Shown: piece by piece, positions 52,271-61,246 of the stretch | Layout: each line of letters starts with the position of its first letter | How positions within the stretch are numbered: position 1 is the first letter of the stretch | Assembly (NCBI RefSeq): GCF_001429765.1 | Contig: NZ_LMJB01000006.1 | Span: 824,338-888,337, forward strand | Origin: Flavobacterium sp. Root901 | Lineage (GTDB): Bacteria > Bacteroidota > Bacteroidia > Flavobacteriales > Flavobacteriaceae | Length of the DNA: 64,000 bases | Reading direction: 5' to 3' | Translations under genes and position numbers: made by a program | The notes under the pieces: generated by a model | What the model was told of the DNA's origin: nothing | Database searches by the model: none | What the model saw: only the letters and a program-made list of their open reading frames with translations

Positions 52271-53113
52271 ATGAAAAAACAATTTAATCTCCCTCCTGTT
52301 CCGGCAGTATTATTAGCCATTGTTAGTGTGCAATGCGGCGCTGCAATTGCTAAAACTTTATTTCCTGCTATAGGAGCAGCGGGAACAGCTTCTATACGTA
52401 TTGGTATTTCGGCATTCATTTTATTACTGGCTTACAGACCAAACCTAAAAACTATTACACCTGCTCAATGGAAAATTGTAATTCCGTATGGTTTGTCTTT
52501 GGGCGCTATGAATTTGATTTTTTATTTTGCTATTGAAAGAATTCCAATTGGTTTGGCGGTAACTTTAGAATTTCTAGGTCCGTTATTAGTGGCAATTATA
52601 GGCTCAAAACGTTTGGTAGACTATTGCTGGGTTTTACTGGCTGCAATGGGAATTGCATTAATTGCTCCCTGGACCAATGATCGTCTGGATGTTTTAGGAA
52701 TCTTGTTTGCTCTTTTAGCAGGTGGTCTTTGGGCAGCTTATATTATATTGGGCGGAAAAATTTCAAAAATAATGAATGGCGGCCAGGCTGTTTCGACAGG
52801 AATGCTCTTTGCTGCAATTTTAATTCTGCCTTTTGGATTTCTGGAAAACGGATTAGCCAATCTTACCCCAAAATTTTTAGGAATGGGAGTTGCTCTTGCC
52901 CTTTTATCGAGCGCTATTCCATTTACTTTAGAAATGAAAGCTTTAGGTCAGCTTCCTCCTCGTACATTTAGTATTTTAATGAGTTTGGAGCCCGCTGCAG
53001 CTTCTATTTGTGGTTTTATATTTCTACAGGAAAACCTGAATTTTACGGAGATTATGGCAGTTGTGTGTGTGGTAGTTGCTTCTGCCGGAAGTACTTTGAC
53101 AGCAAAAAAATAA
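52271..53113 (+). CDS. EamA-family (RhtA-like) exporter
   Basis: The 280-residue protein has ten hydrophobic helices in two DMT/EamA repeats. Characteristic segments are FPAIGAAGTASIRIGISAFILL, IERIPIGLAVTLEFLGPLLVAI and SSAIPFTLEMKALGQLPPRTFSILMSLEPAAASICGFIFLQENLN. The best known relative is the threonine/homoserine exporter RhtA. The exact substrate is not shown by the sequence. Confidence 0.9.
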   Translation: MKKQFNLPPVPAVLLAIVSVQCGAAIAKTLFPAIGAAGTASIRIGISAFILLLAYRPNLKTITPAQWKIVIPYGLSLGAMNLIFYFAIERIPIGLAVTLEFLGPLLVAIIGSKRLVDYCWVLLAAMGIALIAPWTNDRLDVLGILFALLAGGLWAAYIILGGKISKIMNGGQAVSTGMLFAAILILPFGFLENGLANLTPKFLGMGVALALLSSAIPFTLEMKALGQLPPRTFSILMSLEPAAASICGFIFLQENLNFTEIMAVVCVVVASAGSTLTAKK

Positions 53114-53146
53114 AAGAAGCCCTGCAATCTTCATGCAAGGCTTCTT
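53113..53146. terminator. Terminator-like stem between eamA and the fasciclin gene
   Basis: AAGAAGCC...TGCA and TGCA...GGCTTCTT pair with one interruption between the convergent genes. Confidence 0.6.
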
Positions 53147-53178
53147 CGTTGTAGGCATTCTATTTTTGGAGATCTTTA

Positions 53179-53733
53179 TTAGTTTTTTGGTAACAATACA
53201 GCATTCACAACATGAATTACACCATTTGACTGGTTAACATCTGCAATTGTAACTTTAGATTTATTACCATTTTCGTCAGTAATGTATAAATTCTTTCCTT
53301 GCATCCAGGCAGTAAGGGTACCACCGCTGACAGTTTTTAGAGTTGCTTTTCCGTTACCTGCTTTGATGGCTTCGGCAATATCAGAAGCATTCATTTTTCC
53401 TGCAACAACATGATAGGTTAAGATCGTTTGTAATTGTTTTTTGTTTTCAGGTTTTAATAATGTTTCAACAGTTCCTTTTGGCAATTTATCAAAAGCAGCA
53501 TTCGTTGGAGCAAAAACTGTAAAAGGTCCTGCGCCTTGTAATGTTTCTACTAATTCGGCAGCTTTTACTGCAGCTACAAGAGTAGTATGATCTTTTGAGT
53601 TAACGGCATTTTCAATAATATTTTTGTTTGGATACATTGCTGCACCTCCAACCATTACTGATTTTTGAGCGAAAGATGTAAATCCAAATGTTAAGGCTAA
53701 AATTGCTGCGGCTAAAAATTTTCTAGTTTTCAT
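53179..53733 (-). CDS. Secreted fasciclin (FAS1) domain protein
   Basis: After a signal peptide (MKTRKFLAAAILALTFGFTSFAQ) there is a single FAS1 domain with the conserved H1 (LQGAGPFTVFAPTNAAFDKLP) and H2 (NGVIHVVNAVLLP) boxes plus the intervening YHVVAG segment. At 184 residues it is a stand-alone domain. FAS1 proteins take part in cell-surface adhesion. Confidence 0.93.
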   Translation of the reverse strand: MKTRKFLAAAILALTFGFTSFAQKSVMVGGAAMYPNKNIIENAVNSKDHTTLVAAVKAAELVETLQGAGPFTVFAPTNAAFDKLPKGTVETLLKPENKKQLQTILTYHVVAGKMNASDIAEAIKAGNGKATLKTVSGGTLTAWMQGKNLYITDENGNKSKVTIADVNQSNGVIHVVNAVLLPKN

Positions 53734-53932
53734 AATTAATTTTTTAAGTTATAAAGTCATTTACGACGTAACAATCATTTTGGTTTTAACAAAAAAAATA
53801 TAAATGAAATTTTATGGCGTGATTTACAAAATTTACTATGAAAAACAAGTACTTACAAATTATTATAATTTTAAAATAATTTGTATTTATTGAAGATTCT
53901 GTTTAATTATTACTCCTAAATCTCTATTTGGT

Positions 53933-56900
53933 TTACAAATGCAGTTCTGTTAAATTATGAATAGAATGATAGCCCAATTTACGATAGCTTTCAAACTGTG
54001 CTTCATCAAAAAACTGATCTGCCGTAGATTGCTGTGGAAAATCTGGATTACTCAAGGCATATTCGCGTATATCTATAGGTTCATCGCCGGTTAATGTCGC
54101 TTTAATGTAAATTAAAGTACCTTTCGTTTTTGTGTCCGGATAAATAATCTCTCCTTTTATGATATGTTTTTTCTTCGATTTCTCGACCAGTTTCGTAATA
54201 TCTTCAAAATTATCAAACACAATTTCAACACCAAAATCAATTCTGCATCTTCTAATAGCATTTGCGAGACCTTCGCAGGCAATGTCCTGGTCCTGCTCGC
54301 CATCGCCAAGAATAATGTAACTGCAGCGTCTTCTTATGAGTTCGTATAATCCCATATTATCAAAGTGTCCCCCATCAGAAAGACAGACATAATTTTTATT
54401 AATATCTGATTTTCCAACCAAATCCCTAATCAAATAAATTAAACCGAATGTAGGATCAGGATTTTTCCATTTCTCACGTCTTGTATTACCAAGCCACCAT
54501 CCTAGTCGGACATTAAATAATGTCAGCAAAAAAGCCAAGGGAGCAGAAGAATGATAACCCCAGTTAGGATTAACAGCCGCTCCAGAAATTGCCATGGCTG
54601 TACCTATAGTCGGACCGCCATTCTGATTAGAAAATTTTGCTGTAGGACGATATCCGTATTCATAAACATTATCAACATCCCATGTTGAAGCTCTTGTAGG
54701 GCTAAAATCGTAACCACAGTACAAAGGTGTAAAAACAAATGATTCTGCTTTGCGATCCTGTCGGTCAAGTGCCGAAACAACCGTTGCGTTGAGAGCAGTA
54801 TTAAGAATAGGAAAAGGCCCGGAATAATTGTTTTTAACCAACATCGAAGACAGTAATATATCATCATTTGTATCAAAACCCGTGAAAGCATTTGCAGTTT
54901 TAATACGATCTTCTCTACTTCGGGTTGCTCCCATAAAAGCTCTTACAAGTCTGTTGCGATAAAAATGATGAAGAGAAAATTCATTAACTCCAATCCGCCA
55001 GCTTAAAAAGATTGTAAGCACAGATAATCCAACTGTTATCCCGCAATTCTGCCAGGTATCAGGTTTAGATCTGATTTCGTTTATAATTGCAGAACCAATA
55101 AGAATGACTCCAATCATGAAAATAAAGGGTACAATCTTTACAATAGTATTCATAATACTCTTAGTATTTTCTGGTTCTGCTGCATCTTTAGATACAAATG
55201 CCTTTTTAACTCCCCAGGCCACAACTCCTGCCCAGGTTGGCAAAGCAATAAAAGCTCCGTCTTTAAAACAACTCCATAAAGCAGGCATAATAAATATTCC
55301 AAAACAAATAAGGATCCAAAAAAATATAAACCGATTTACATAAGCTCCAGTCCTTCCCCACCATTCCCTGCGGTAATCAGGAAATATCTTGCCCATAATT
55401 GCCATTCTTGTTATTATGGCAAGGGAAAAAATTTCTAAAACTGCAGGAAGACCAATTAGCAGCATTATCTTATTGGCAATATCTAAATCTACTTTTTGTT
55501 CTAAAACTAAATCAGAATCTATTTTTTTTATATAACTGCTAAAAAAATTGAATGAAATGTGATAATATTTCCAAAATAAAAAAAGTAAAAAGCACAAAAC
55601 AGCCGAAGCACAAATTGAGGATACTATAAGCCAGAACAATCTGATCTGCTTATCTCTTTTTTCATTTTTATCTTCTGTTAATACTTTCTTTGCTACTGTT
55701 GCCTTACTTAACTGAATAAGATCTTTTCTTATATGATAATTGCCTACTACGCCAACTAAAATCAATGCTCCAAGTGATGGAATAGCAACATTTATTAAAA
55801 ACCAATAAAAAATAGTTTGATTATTATTGCAGATTTGCTCTAATGTTACATTAGACATAAATGTACTTATCATAAAAGCACAAAAAATAGTCCATATTAT
55901 CAGTAATGTAGGAAGATCGTTTGCTATATTCGTAAGTTTGGAAATATTAATATTAAAAAGTTTCCAGATTTTTGGCGCCTTTTTTACTTTCCTGCCTTGT
56001 TCTACCTGATAGAAAGACCGCATGGCAAATGCCGCTATAAATGCCCCTATAATCAGCATTACACTATTCAGCCATAGATAATGTATTTCAGTTTTCTTTC
56101 CTATACCTCTAAATTGATCTGCAAGATATTCCCAAAAATTGTAAAGATCTAAAATAAGGGAAAAAACGGTCAGGAATATCAGTAATAACAGGACTTGATT
56201 CACAATTGTATTTCTGAGCCAGGTCATTCCTGATGTCCATGCATCGGGTGACATTAAGCCTACATTGGGAGACAAATAATTGCTGAACATCCTTAACCAG
56301 CGTATTGGGCGGACTTCATCAGCAAATGGATCTGATGATTTTTGCGGACATAACTGATCCGTAACCTTACTCAGCGATCCGGAGCGTTTTATCCATGAAG
56401 TGTACCAGGTTCCTATATAACCTCCTCCTGAAACGGTTGATAAATAATCTATTTGTCCTAAAACGCCCAAACTTGCTAATCGCTGAAGAATCCCCAGATT
56501 GAAAGTAGCTGAACGGATTCCTCCACCGGAAAAAGCAAGTCCGTAAAGTTTCATTTTCGATGCTCTTACAATTGGGTCGCCTTTATTTTCTTCACTCGTT
56601 AATCCTGTTATCGTATCGTCTTTCTTTTCACTATCAGATGAATAAACGTCTAAAATTTCTTCATTCTTTGACGCCCGCCATTCGTCTTTTCTCTTCTTAC
56701 GTGCCCTTTCAATCTCATTTAATTCATCATTAAATAAGGTTTCAAATGGCAGGGTGAATTCTCTTTTTATATTATCAGTTTTATCGTCTCTCAATAATTC
56801 TGAAAGAAGCAAATTATCATTTTCGAGGTATTTCTCTGCTGTTTTTCGATTATTATTCCACCATATTTTATGATTTTGAAAATCGGTTTCTTTTAAGAAG

Positions 56901-57448
56901 TTATGATATTCATCTTCTTTTTTATCAGGAGTATAAAATTGATAAAGACGTATATAATATGAAGATTGGTTTTGACCAACGATAGCTAATATAACCTGTA
57001 CCGGCATATATTCAAGTATTGCCGAAAGTTTTTTGCGTTCTTCTAACTTCCCCTTATATAAGGCAGCGCGTATTTGCTTTCTCCAAAAAAAAGGCACCTT
57101 AAATAATAAAAGTTCTTTACTTTCGGGGTTATCTGCATATTTTTTATCCAGATTTTCCCCAAGCCAATCTAACAAATTATATATAATATCAAAATATACA
57201 TTTATTAAATTCTGACTATCAGGTTCATCAAGAGTATGAAAAACCAAATCTGTTATTTCATCTATCTGAGCCGGAGTTAGTCCGGCTTTTAACTTAAAAT
57301 CATCATTACTTTTCGTTTTAAGATTCTTCCATGAATCCTTGCCTGTAAACTCTTTGGGGAAATTATTTTGAGGATCGTTTTTTAAAATATCCTGAAAAAG
57401 AGTCAAATACGATATTGCTTCAGCGGTTAGGTCAGTTACAATGTCCAT
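53933..57448 (-). CDS. Large membrane patatin-like phospholipase with inserted transmembrane domain
   Basis: The 1171-residue protein begins with a soluble 290-residue region of no recognised family, ending in a charged helix (LNEIERARKKRKDEWRASKN). Patatin elements then appear: oxyanion hole FSGGGIRSATFNLGILQRL (residues 307-325) and nucleophile Ser340 in STVSGGGYIG. A membrane region of about eight or nine helices follows (residues 415-820). The catalytic Asp1025 is in LSDGGHFDNMGLYELIRRR. The catalytic dyad is thus split across a membrane insertion. It presumably acts on membrane lipids. It is divergent from two ExbD genes. Confidence 0.87.
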   Translation of the reverse strand: MDIVTDLTAEAISYLTLFQDILKNDPQNNFPKEFTGKDSWKNLKTKSNDDFKLKAGLTPAQIDEITDLVFHTLDEPDSQNLINVYFDIIYNLLDWLGENLDKKYADNPESKELLLFKVPFFWRKQIRAALYKGKLEERKKLSAILEYMPVQVILAIVGQNQSSYYIRLYQFYTPDKKEDEYHNFLKETDFQNHKIWWNNNRKTAEKYLENDNLLLSELLRDDKTDNIKREFTLPFETLFNDELNEIERARKKRKDEWRASKNEEILDVYSSDSEKKDDTITGLTSEENKGDPIVRASKMKLYGLAFSGGGIRSATFNLGILQRLASLGVLGQIDYLSTVSGGGYIGTWYTSWIKRSGSLSKVTDQLCPQKSSDPFADEVRPIRWLRMFSNYLSPNVGLMSPDAWTSGMTWLRNTIVNQVLLLLIFLTVFSLILDLYNFWEYLADQFRGIGKKTEIHYLWLNSVMLIIGAFIAAFAMRSFYQVEQGRKVKKAPKIWKLFNINISKLTNIANDLPTLLIIWTIFCAFMISTFMSNVTLEQICNNNQTIFYWFLINVAIPSLGALILVGVVGNYHIRKDLIQLSKATVAKKVLTEDKNEKRDKQIRLFWLIVSSICASAVLCFLLFLFWKYYHISFNFFSSYIKKIDSDLVLEQKVDLDIANKIMLLIGLPAVLEIFSLAIITRMAIMGKIFPDYRREWWGRTGAYVNRFIFFWILICFGIFIMPALWSCFKDGAFIALPTWAGVVAWGVKKAFVSKDAAEPENTKSIMNTIVKIVPFIFMIGVILIGSAIINEIRSKPDTWQNCGITVGLSVLTIFLSWRIGVNEFSLHHFYRNRLVRAFMGATRSREDRIKTANAFTGFDTNDDILLSSMLVKNNYSGPFPILNTALNATVVSALDRQDRKAESFVFTPLYCGYDFSPTRASTWDVDNVYEYGYRPTAKFSNQNGGPTIGTAMAISGAAVNPNWGYHSSAPLAFLLTLFNVRLGWWLGNTRREKWKNPDPTFGLIYLIRDLVGKSDINKNYVCLSDGGHFDNMGLYELIRRRCSYIILGDGEQDQDIACEGLANAIRRCRIDFGVEIVFDNFEDITKLVEKSKKKHIIKGEIIYPDTKTKGTLIYIKATLTGDEPIDIREYALSNPDFPQQSTADQFFDEAQFESYRKLGYHSIHNLTELHL

Positions 57449-57781
57449 AACAAATAAGATTAAATGATTACTTATTAGAGATTTCGATAAAAAAAATCGA
57501 ATTGCAGAGCTAACTTCGTGTTTGGGAGGATATTTATAGGTCTAAATCGTGCTCTTTGAATAAAAGGGTATTGGGATTTTTAAAATATTAAAATAGATGA
57601 CTAAATTACATTAAAAATCTATTCAAAAAGCAAGTATAACTACCTGTTTACAAAATACTTAATTTTATAAATTAACATTTTAAGTTAATGCAATTTTAAA
57701 AAATTAACATTTTAAAAGAATTTAATTCAGATATTAAATCGAAACATTTATTTTATTACATTAGTATTAAATTCATCGATT
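57449..57781. other. Divergent AT-rich intergenic region
   Basis: A 333-bp, very AT-rich stretch between the divergently transcribed patatin and exbD genes. It must contain promoters for both, but no consensus element stands out. ACATTTTAAGTTAA and ATTAACATTTTAAAAG repeats occur near 57672-57720. No small gene was found. Confidence 0.5.
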
Positions 57782-58306
57782 ATGAAAAATCTACCGCAAA
57801 AAGTTAGAAGCAGAAAATTAAGTTCCAGAGTTGATTTAACTGCAATGGTTAGTGTTTCTTTTTTACTGATTATATTTTTTATGGTTGCTACAGAGTTGAG
57901 AAAGCCCAAAATAATGGATTTAAGTCTCCCAGATTATGACTGTGATGATTGCCATTCTGGATGTATTGACGCAACTAGAATATATACGATATTACTAGAT
58001 GACAATAACAAAATAGTAGCATATTCAGGTTTATTAGATTATCCTCTAGAAACACCTAAAAAACTCGTATATGGAAAGAATGGAATACATAAAGAATTGC
58101 TTAATAAACAAAAAGCCATACTGGAGTATTCTACTGCGTTAGGAAAACCTAAAAGCGGAGCTATTGTAATAATTAAACCAAGTAAAAAATCTAATTTTAA
58201 AAATCTTGTTGATATTCTCGATGAAATGGCAATTACAAAAATTGATACTTATGCAATTGTAAATGATTTTAGTCAGGAGGAATCTAAATTATTGGCCTCA
58301 AATTAA
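57782..58306 (+). CDS. ExbD/TolR-family protein with cysteine-rich periplasmic loop, copy 1
   Basis: The 174 residues show the ExbD layout: a short basic cytoplasmic N terminus (QKVRSRKLSSRVDLTAMVSV), one transmembrane helix (about residues 24-40), and a periplasmic domain ending in FKNLVDILDEMAITKIDTYAI. The Asp of the helix entry (RVDLTAMV) corresponds to the proton-path Asp. An unusual DCDDCHSGC cluster follows the helix. No ExbB or TonB gene adjoins. It is followed by a near-duplicate. Confidence 0.85.
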   Translation: MKNLPQKVRSRKLSSRVDLTAMVSVSFLLIIFFMVATELRKPKIMDLSLPDYDCDDCHSGCIDATRIYTILLDDNNKIVAYSGLLDYPLETPKKLVYGKNGIHKELLNKQKAILEYSTALGKPKSGAIVIIKPSKKSNFKNLVDILDEMAITKIDTYAIVNDFSQEESKLLASN

Positions 58307-58332
58307 TTTTATATTCACCTAAATCTAAAACT

Positions 58333-58874
58333 ATGAAAAATCTACCGCAAAAAGTTAGAAGCAGAAAGTTAGAAGCAGAAAGTTAAGTTCCAGACTTGAT
58401 TTAACTGCAATGGTTAGTGTTTCTTTTTTACTGATTATATTTTTTATGCTTGTTGGTGAATTATCTAAACCTAAAGTTATGGAGTACGACTTTAGCAATC
58501 GTGAAGGCTGCAGATTTGGAGAATGTAATAAACCTGACGAAAATCGTATTATGACAATTCTTTTAGATGATAATAATAAAATAGTCACTTATTGCGGATT
58601 ATTATTTGATCCTATTATTACTCCAAAAGAGATTGAATACGGTAAAAATGGAATTAGAAAAGAGTTATTAGCTAGAAAAAAAACTGTGCTAGAATATTCA
58701 GCCAAATTAGGTAAGCCAAGTCAAGGCATTACAGTAATTATTAAACCTGCTAAAAAATCTAATTATGGTAATTTAGTCGATATTCTTGATGAAATGAAAA
58801 TAACAGGAATTACGTCTTATGCGATTATACCTGAATTTACTCCGGATGAAACTAAATTATTAGCTTCTAATTAA
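58333..58874 (+). pseudogene. ExbD/TolR-family protein, copy 2, N terminus frameshifted by a 14-bp tandem duplication
   Basis: The region starts at 58333 with the same first 12 codons as copy 1. A 14-bp unit, AGAAGCAGAAAGTT, is present twice in tandem (58357-58370 and 58371-58384), shifting the frame so that translation stops at TAA after 17 codons. The original frame resumes and is open from the ATG at 58410 to 58874 (154 residues). It retains the helix (VSVSFLLIIFFMLVGEL) and periplasmic domain but lacks the basic N terminus and the Asp-Leu-Thr-Ala entry. Re-initiation at 58410 is possible; a reversible slippage is also possible. Confidence 0.8.
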
Positions 58875-58971
58875 TTGAATAAAATTTGGCTTCAAAAGTT
58901 TCTTGACTCCTCTCAAACTAACAAACGTGAACAACTTGAAACTTTGAACCTGAAACAAATAAACACAAAAA

Positions 58972-58996
58972 AAAGTCCCGCAAAAAGCGGGACTTT
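58972..58996. terminator. Intrinsic terminator between exbD copy 2 and rpsA
   Basis: AAAGTCCCGC and GCGGGACTTT form a 10-bp stem with a 5-nt loop, flanked by A runs on the left and T on the right. It serves convergent rpsA and the ExbD transcript. Confidence 0.9.
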
Positions 58997-59017
58997 CTAT
59001 TTAGAGGAAGCTAAGAA

Positions 59018-60796
59018 TTATTTTTTCTCAGTTTTTTCCATTTTAGCTTTTAATGCAGCTAATACATCATTGTTATCTCCTAAAGTTGCAGCTGGTGCGT
59101 TTGTAGTAGATGCAGATGAAGTATTTTCAGCAGCAGCTTTCACGTTTTTCTCTTCTTCTTCACGGAAGATAGCAGTGTGAGAAGCAACTACTCTTTTAAA
59201 TTCTTTGTTGAACTCGATTACTTTGAAATCAGCAGTATCACCTTTTTTCAATTTCTTTCCGTCTTCTTTTTCAAGGTGACGAGTTGGAATGAAAGCAACG
59301 ATATCATCTCCGAATTCTACAGTAGCTCCTTTGTCAACGATTTCAGAAATTTCACCATTGTGGATAGTTCCTACAGCGAAAGAATCTTCGTATTGATCCC
59401 AAGGATTAGCAGTAGTTTGTTTGTGACCTAAAGATAATTTACGTCCTTCAACATCTAATTCTAATACTACTACATCAAGTTTTTCACCAACGTTTACAAA
59501 CTCAGATGGGTGTTTGATTTTCTTAGTCCAAGAAAGGTCAGAAATGTAGATTAATCCATCAATTCCTTCTTCTAATTCTACGAAAATACCAAAGTTTGTA
59601 AAGTTTCTAACGATACCTGTATGTTTAGAACCTACTGGGTATTTAGAAGTAATGTCTGTCCATGGATCTTGAGTCAATTGTTTGATACCTAATGACATTT
59701 TACGGTCATCTCTATCTAAAGTTAAGATAACAGCCTCAACAACATCTCCAACTTTCACGAAGTCCTGAGCAGAACGTAAGTGAGTTGACCATGACATTTC
59801 AGAAACGTGGATTAAACCTTCAACACCTTCAGCAACTTCGATAAATGCACCGTAATCAGCGATTACAACTACTTTACCTTTTACTTTATCACCAATTGTT
59901 AAATTAGCATCTAAAGCATCCCATGGGTGAGCGTTTAATTGTTTTAATCCTAATTGAATTCTTGTTTTCTCATCATCGAAATCAAGGATTACAACGTTTA
60001 ATTTTTGGTCTAATTCAAGAACTTCACTTGGGTGGTTGATTCTGCTCCAAGAAAGGTCAGTAATGTGAATTAATCCGTCTACACCACCTAAGTCAATGAA
60101 CACACCATAAGAAGTAATGTTTTTAACAACACCTTCTAATACTTGTCCTTTTTGTAATTGACCGATGATTTCTTTTTTCTGTACTTCAATATCAGCTTCG
60201 ATAAGAGCTTTGTGAGATACAACAACATTTTTGAATTCGTGGTTGATTTTTACCACTTTGAATTCCATCATTTTGTTTACATATACATCGTAGTCTCTAA
60301 TTGGCTTAACGTCAATTTGAGATCCTGGTAAGAACGCCTCGATACCGAATACATCAACGATCATACCTCCTTTAGTTCTGCATTTAACAAAACCGTTAAC
60401 GATTTCTCCAGTTTCATTAGCTGCAATAACTCTATCCCAAGATTTGATAGTACGTGCTTTTCTGTGAGATAATACTAACTGACCTGTTTTGTCCTCACGG
60501 ATGTCAATTAATACTTCTACTTTGTCACCTACTTTTAAGTTTGGGTTGTAACGGAATTCATTTAAAGAAATAACACCTTCAGATTTAGCATTGATATCAA
60601 CGATAACGTCTCTATCTGTAATTCTAACAACAACTCCTTCAACTACTTCTTCCTGATCTGTAGCGATGAAAGTTTTTGATACTAGTTCTTCAAACTCTTG
60701 TAAGTTTTTCTCATCTACTGCATCGATTCCTTCTTGGAAGTTATGCCAGTTAAAATTTGCTAAAAACTCTTCTTGTGATTTTAATTGTTCAGACAT
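59018..60796 (-). CDS. rpsA: 30S ribosomal protein S1
   Basis: The 592-residue protein contains a series of S1 RNA-binding repeats. The best-conserved copies carry the motif GVFIDLGGVDGLIHITDLSWSRINHPSEV, GAFIEVAEGVEGLIHVSEMSW and GIFVELEEGIDGLIYISDLSWTKKIKHP. Two more divergent repeats lie at the N-terminal end (VVEGVVVRITDRDVIVDINAKSEGVI) and one at the C-terminal end. S1 brings mRNA to the 30S subunit. A short acidic, Ala/Thr-rich tail follows. A clean promoter lies about 120 bp upstream. Confidence 0.96.
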   Translation of the reverse strand: MSEQLKSQEEFLANFNWHNFQEGIDAVDEKNLQEFEELVSKTFIATDQEEVVEGVVVRITDRDVIVDINAKSEGVISLNEFRYNPNLKVGDKVEVLIDIREDKTGQLVLSHRKARTIKSWDRVIAANETGEIVNGFVKCRTKGGMIVDVFGIEAFLPGSQIDVKPIRDYDVYVNKMMEFKVVKINHEFKNVVVSHKALIEADIEVQKKEIIGQLQKGQVLEGVVKNITSYGVFIDLGGVDGLIHITDLSWSRINHPSEVLELDQKLNVVILDFDDEKTRIQLGLKQLNAHPWDALDANLTIGDKVKGKVVVIADYGAFIEVAEGVEGLIHVSEMSWSTHLRSAQDFVKVGDVVEAVILTLDRDDRKMSLGIKQLTQDPWTDITSKYPVGSKHTGIVRNFTNFGIFVELEEGIDGLIYISDLSWTKKIKHPSEFVNVGEKLDVVVLELDVEGRKLSLGHKQTTANPWDQYEDSFAVGTIHNGEISEIVDKGATVEFGDDIVAFIPTRHLEKEDGKKLKKGDTADFKVIEFNKEFKRVVASHTAIFREEEEKNVKAAAENTSSASTTNAPAATLGDNNDVLAALKAKMEKTEKK

Positions 60797-60915
60797 GCTG
60801 ATAAAAAAATTTGTATTCTGCTTTTCTTGAGTTTCTTAATGTGATAGAAAATACAGAAGTTGTTTTACATAAAAGGTTGATACCTAAAGGAAACTCTTCT
60901 TCACCAAAAGGTCTG

Positions 60916-60946
60916 CAAAATTACTACAAATATTTGGATTTACAAA
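60916..60946 (-). promoter_or_regulatory. rpsA: rpsA promoter, TTTG-N19-TAATTTTG
   Basis: On the minus strand TTTG (60946-60943) is followed after exactly 19 bases by TAATTTTG (60923-60916). This is the textbook Bacteroidota sigma-A promoter and the best match in the window. The predicted transcript starts near 60909. Confidence 0.8.
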
Positions 60947-61009
60947 ACAAATCGAAATGATTATCAGGATGTTGATTAGAAGCAGACGAATTTAGGTTTT
61001 TTCAGACGT

Positions 61010-61092
61010 TTTGTCCCGCTATCCATTCCAATCTTTTATGTCTCGTGAAAAAACGAGACATAAAAGGATTTCCATTTCTATCGGGACTAGAT
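61010..61092 (-). ncRNA. Structured intergenic element, flavo-1-like RNA candidate (copy 2)
   Basis: Read on the minus strand it begins CTAGTCCCGATAGAAATGGA and ends AAAGATTGGAATGGATAGCG followed by GGAC. The middle hairpin is CTTTTATGTCTCGT / ACGAGACATAAAAG (61066-61053 against 61046-61033), a perfect 14-bp stem. Its flanks match the copy at 7062-7146 while the hairpin sequence differs completely. It lies upstream of the rpsA promoter. Confidence 0.55.
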
Positions 61093-61151
61093 TAGATGTT
61101 TTTGATTTCATAAGACGTTTTCAAACAAAAGGAGACTAATTTGAAACTAGA

Positions 61152-61184
61152 AAACCCGACAGGTTTTAAAAACCTGTCGGGTTT
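61152..61184. terminator. Intrinsic terminator after the MFS gene
   Basis: AAACCCGACAGGTTTT and AAAACCTGTCGGGTTT form a near-perfect 16-bp hairpin with an almost absent loop, 63 bp after the stop of the MFS gene. The arms contain AACCTGTCGGGTT, a common stand-alone terminator sequence in Bacteroidota. Confidence 0.85.
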
Positions 61185-61246
61185 GGGGTATTCAACTCTC
61201 TTTGTTATAAAGATTTAAACTTTTACAAAGATTATATTTTAAAATC

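Larger units (their letters stand above)
60797..61246. other. 450-bp region: rpsA leader, promoter, structured element and terminator
   Basis: From right to left it contains the MFS terminator (61152-61184), a flavo-1-like structured element (61010-61092), the rpsA promoter (60916-60946) and a roughly 110-nt rpsA leader. The leader has GAGTTTC and GAAACTC segments about 60 nt apart that could pair. No protein gene was seen. Confidence 0.6.

Noticed and set aside
54604..54891. 95-codon frame on the same strand inside the patatin gene
   Set aside because: It lies within a conserved patatin segment in another frame and has no own signals.
57782..58874. Zorya-like defence system based on ExbD (ZorB-like) genes
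   Set aside because: No ZorA/ExbB motor, helicase or nuclease gene is present, and the ExbD proteins lack a peptidoglycan-binding domain.
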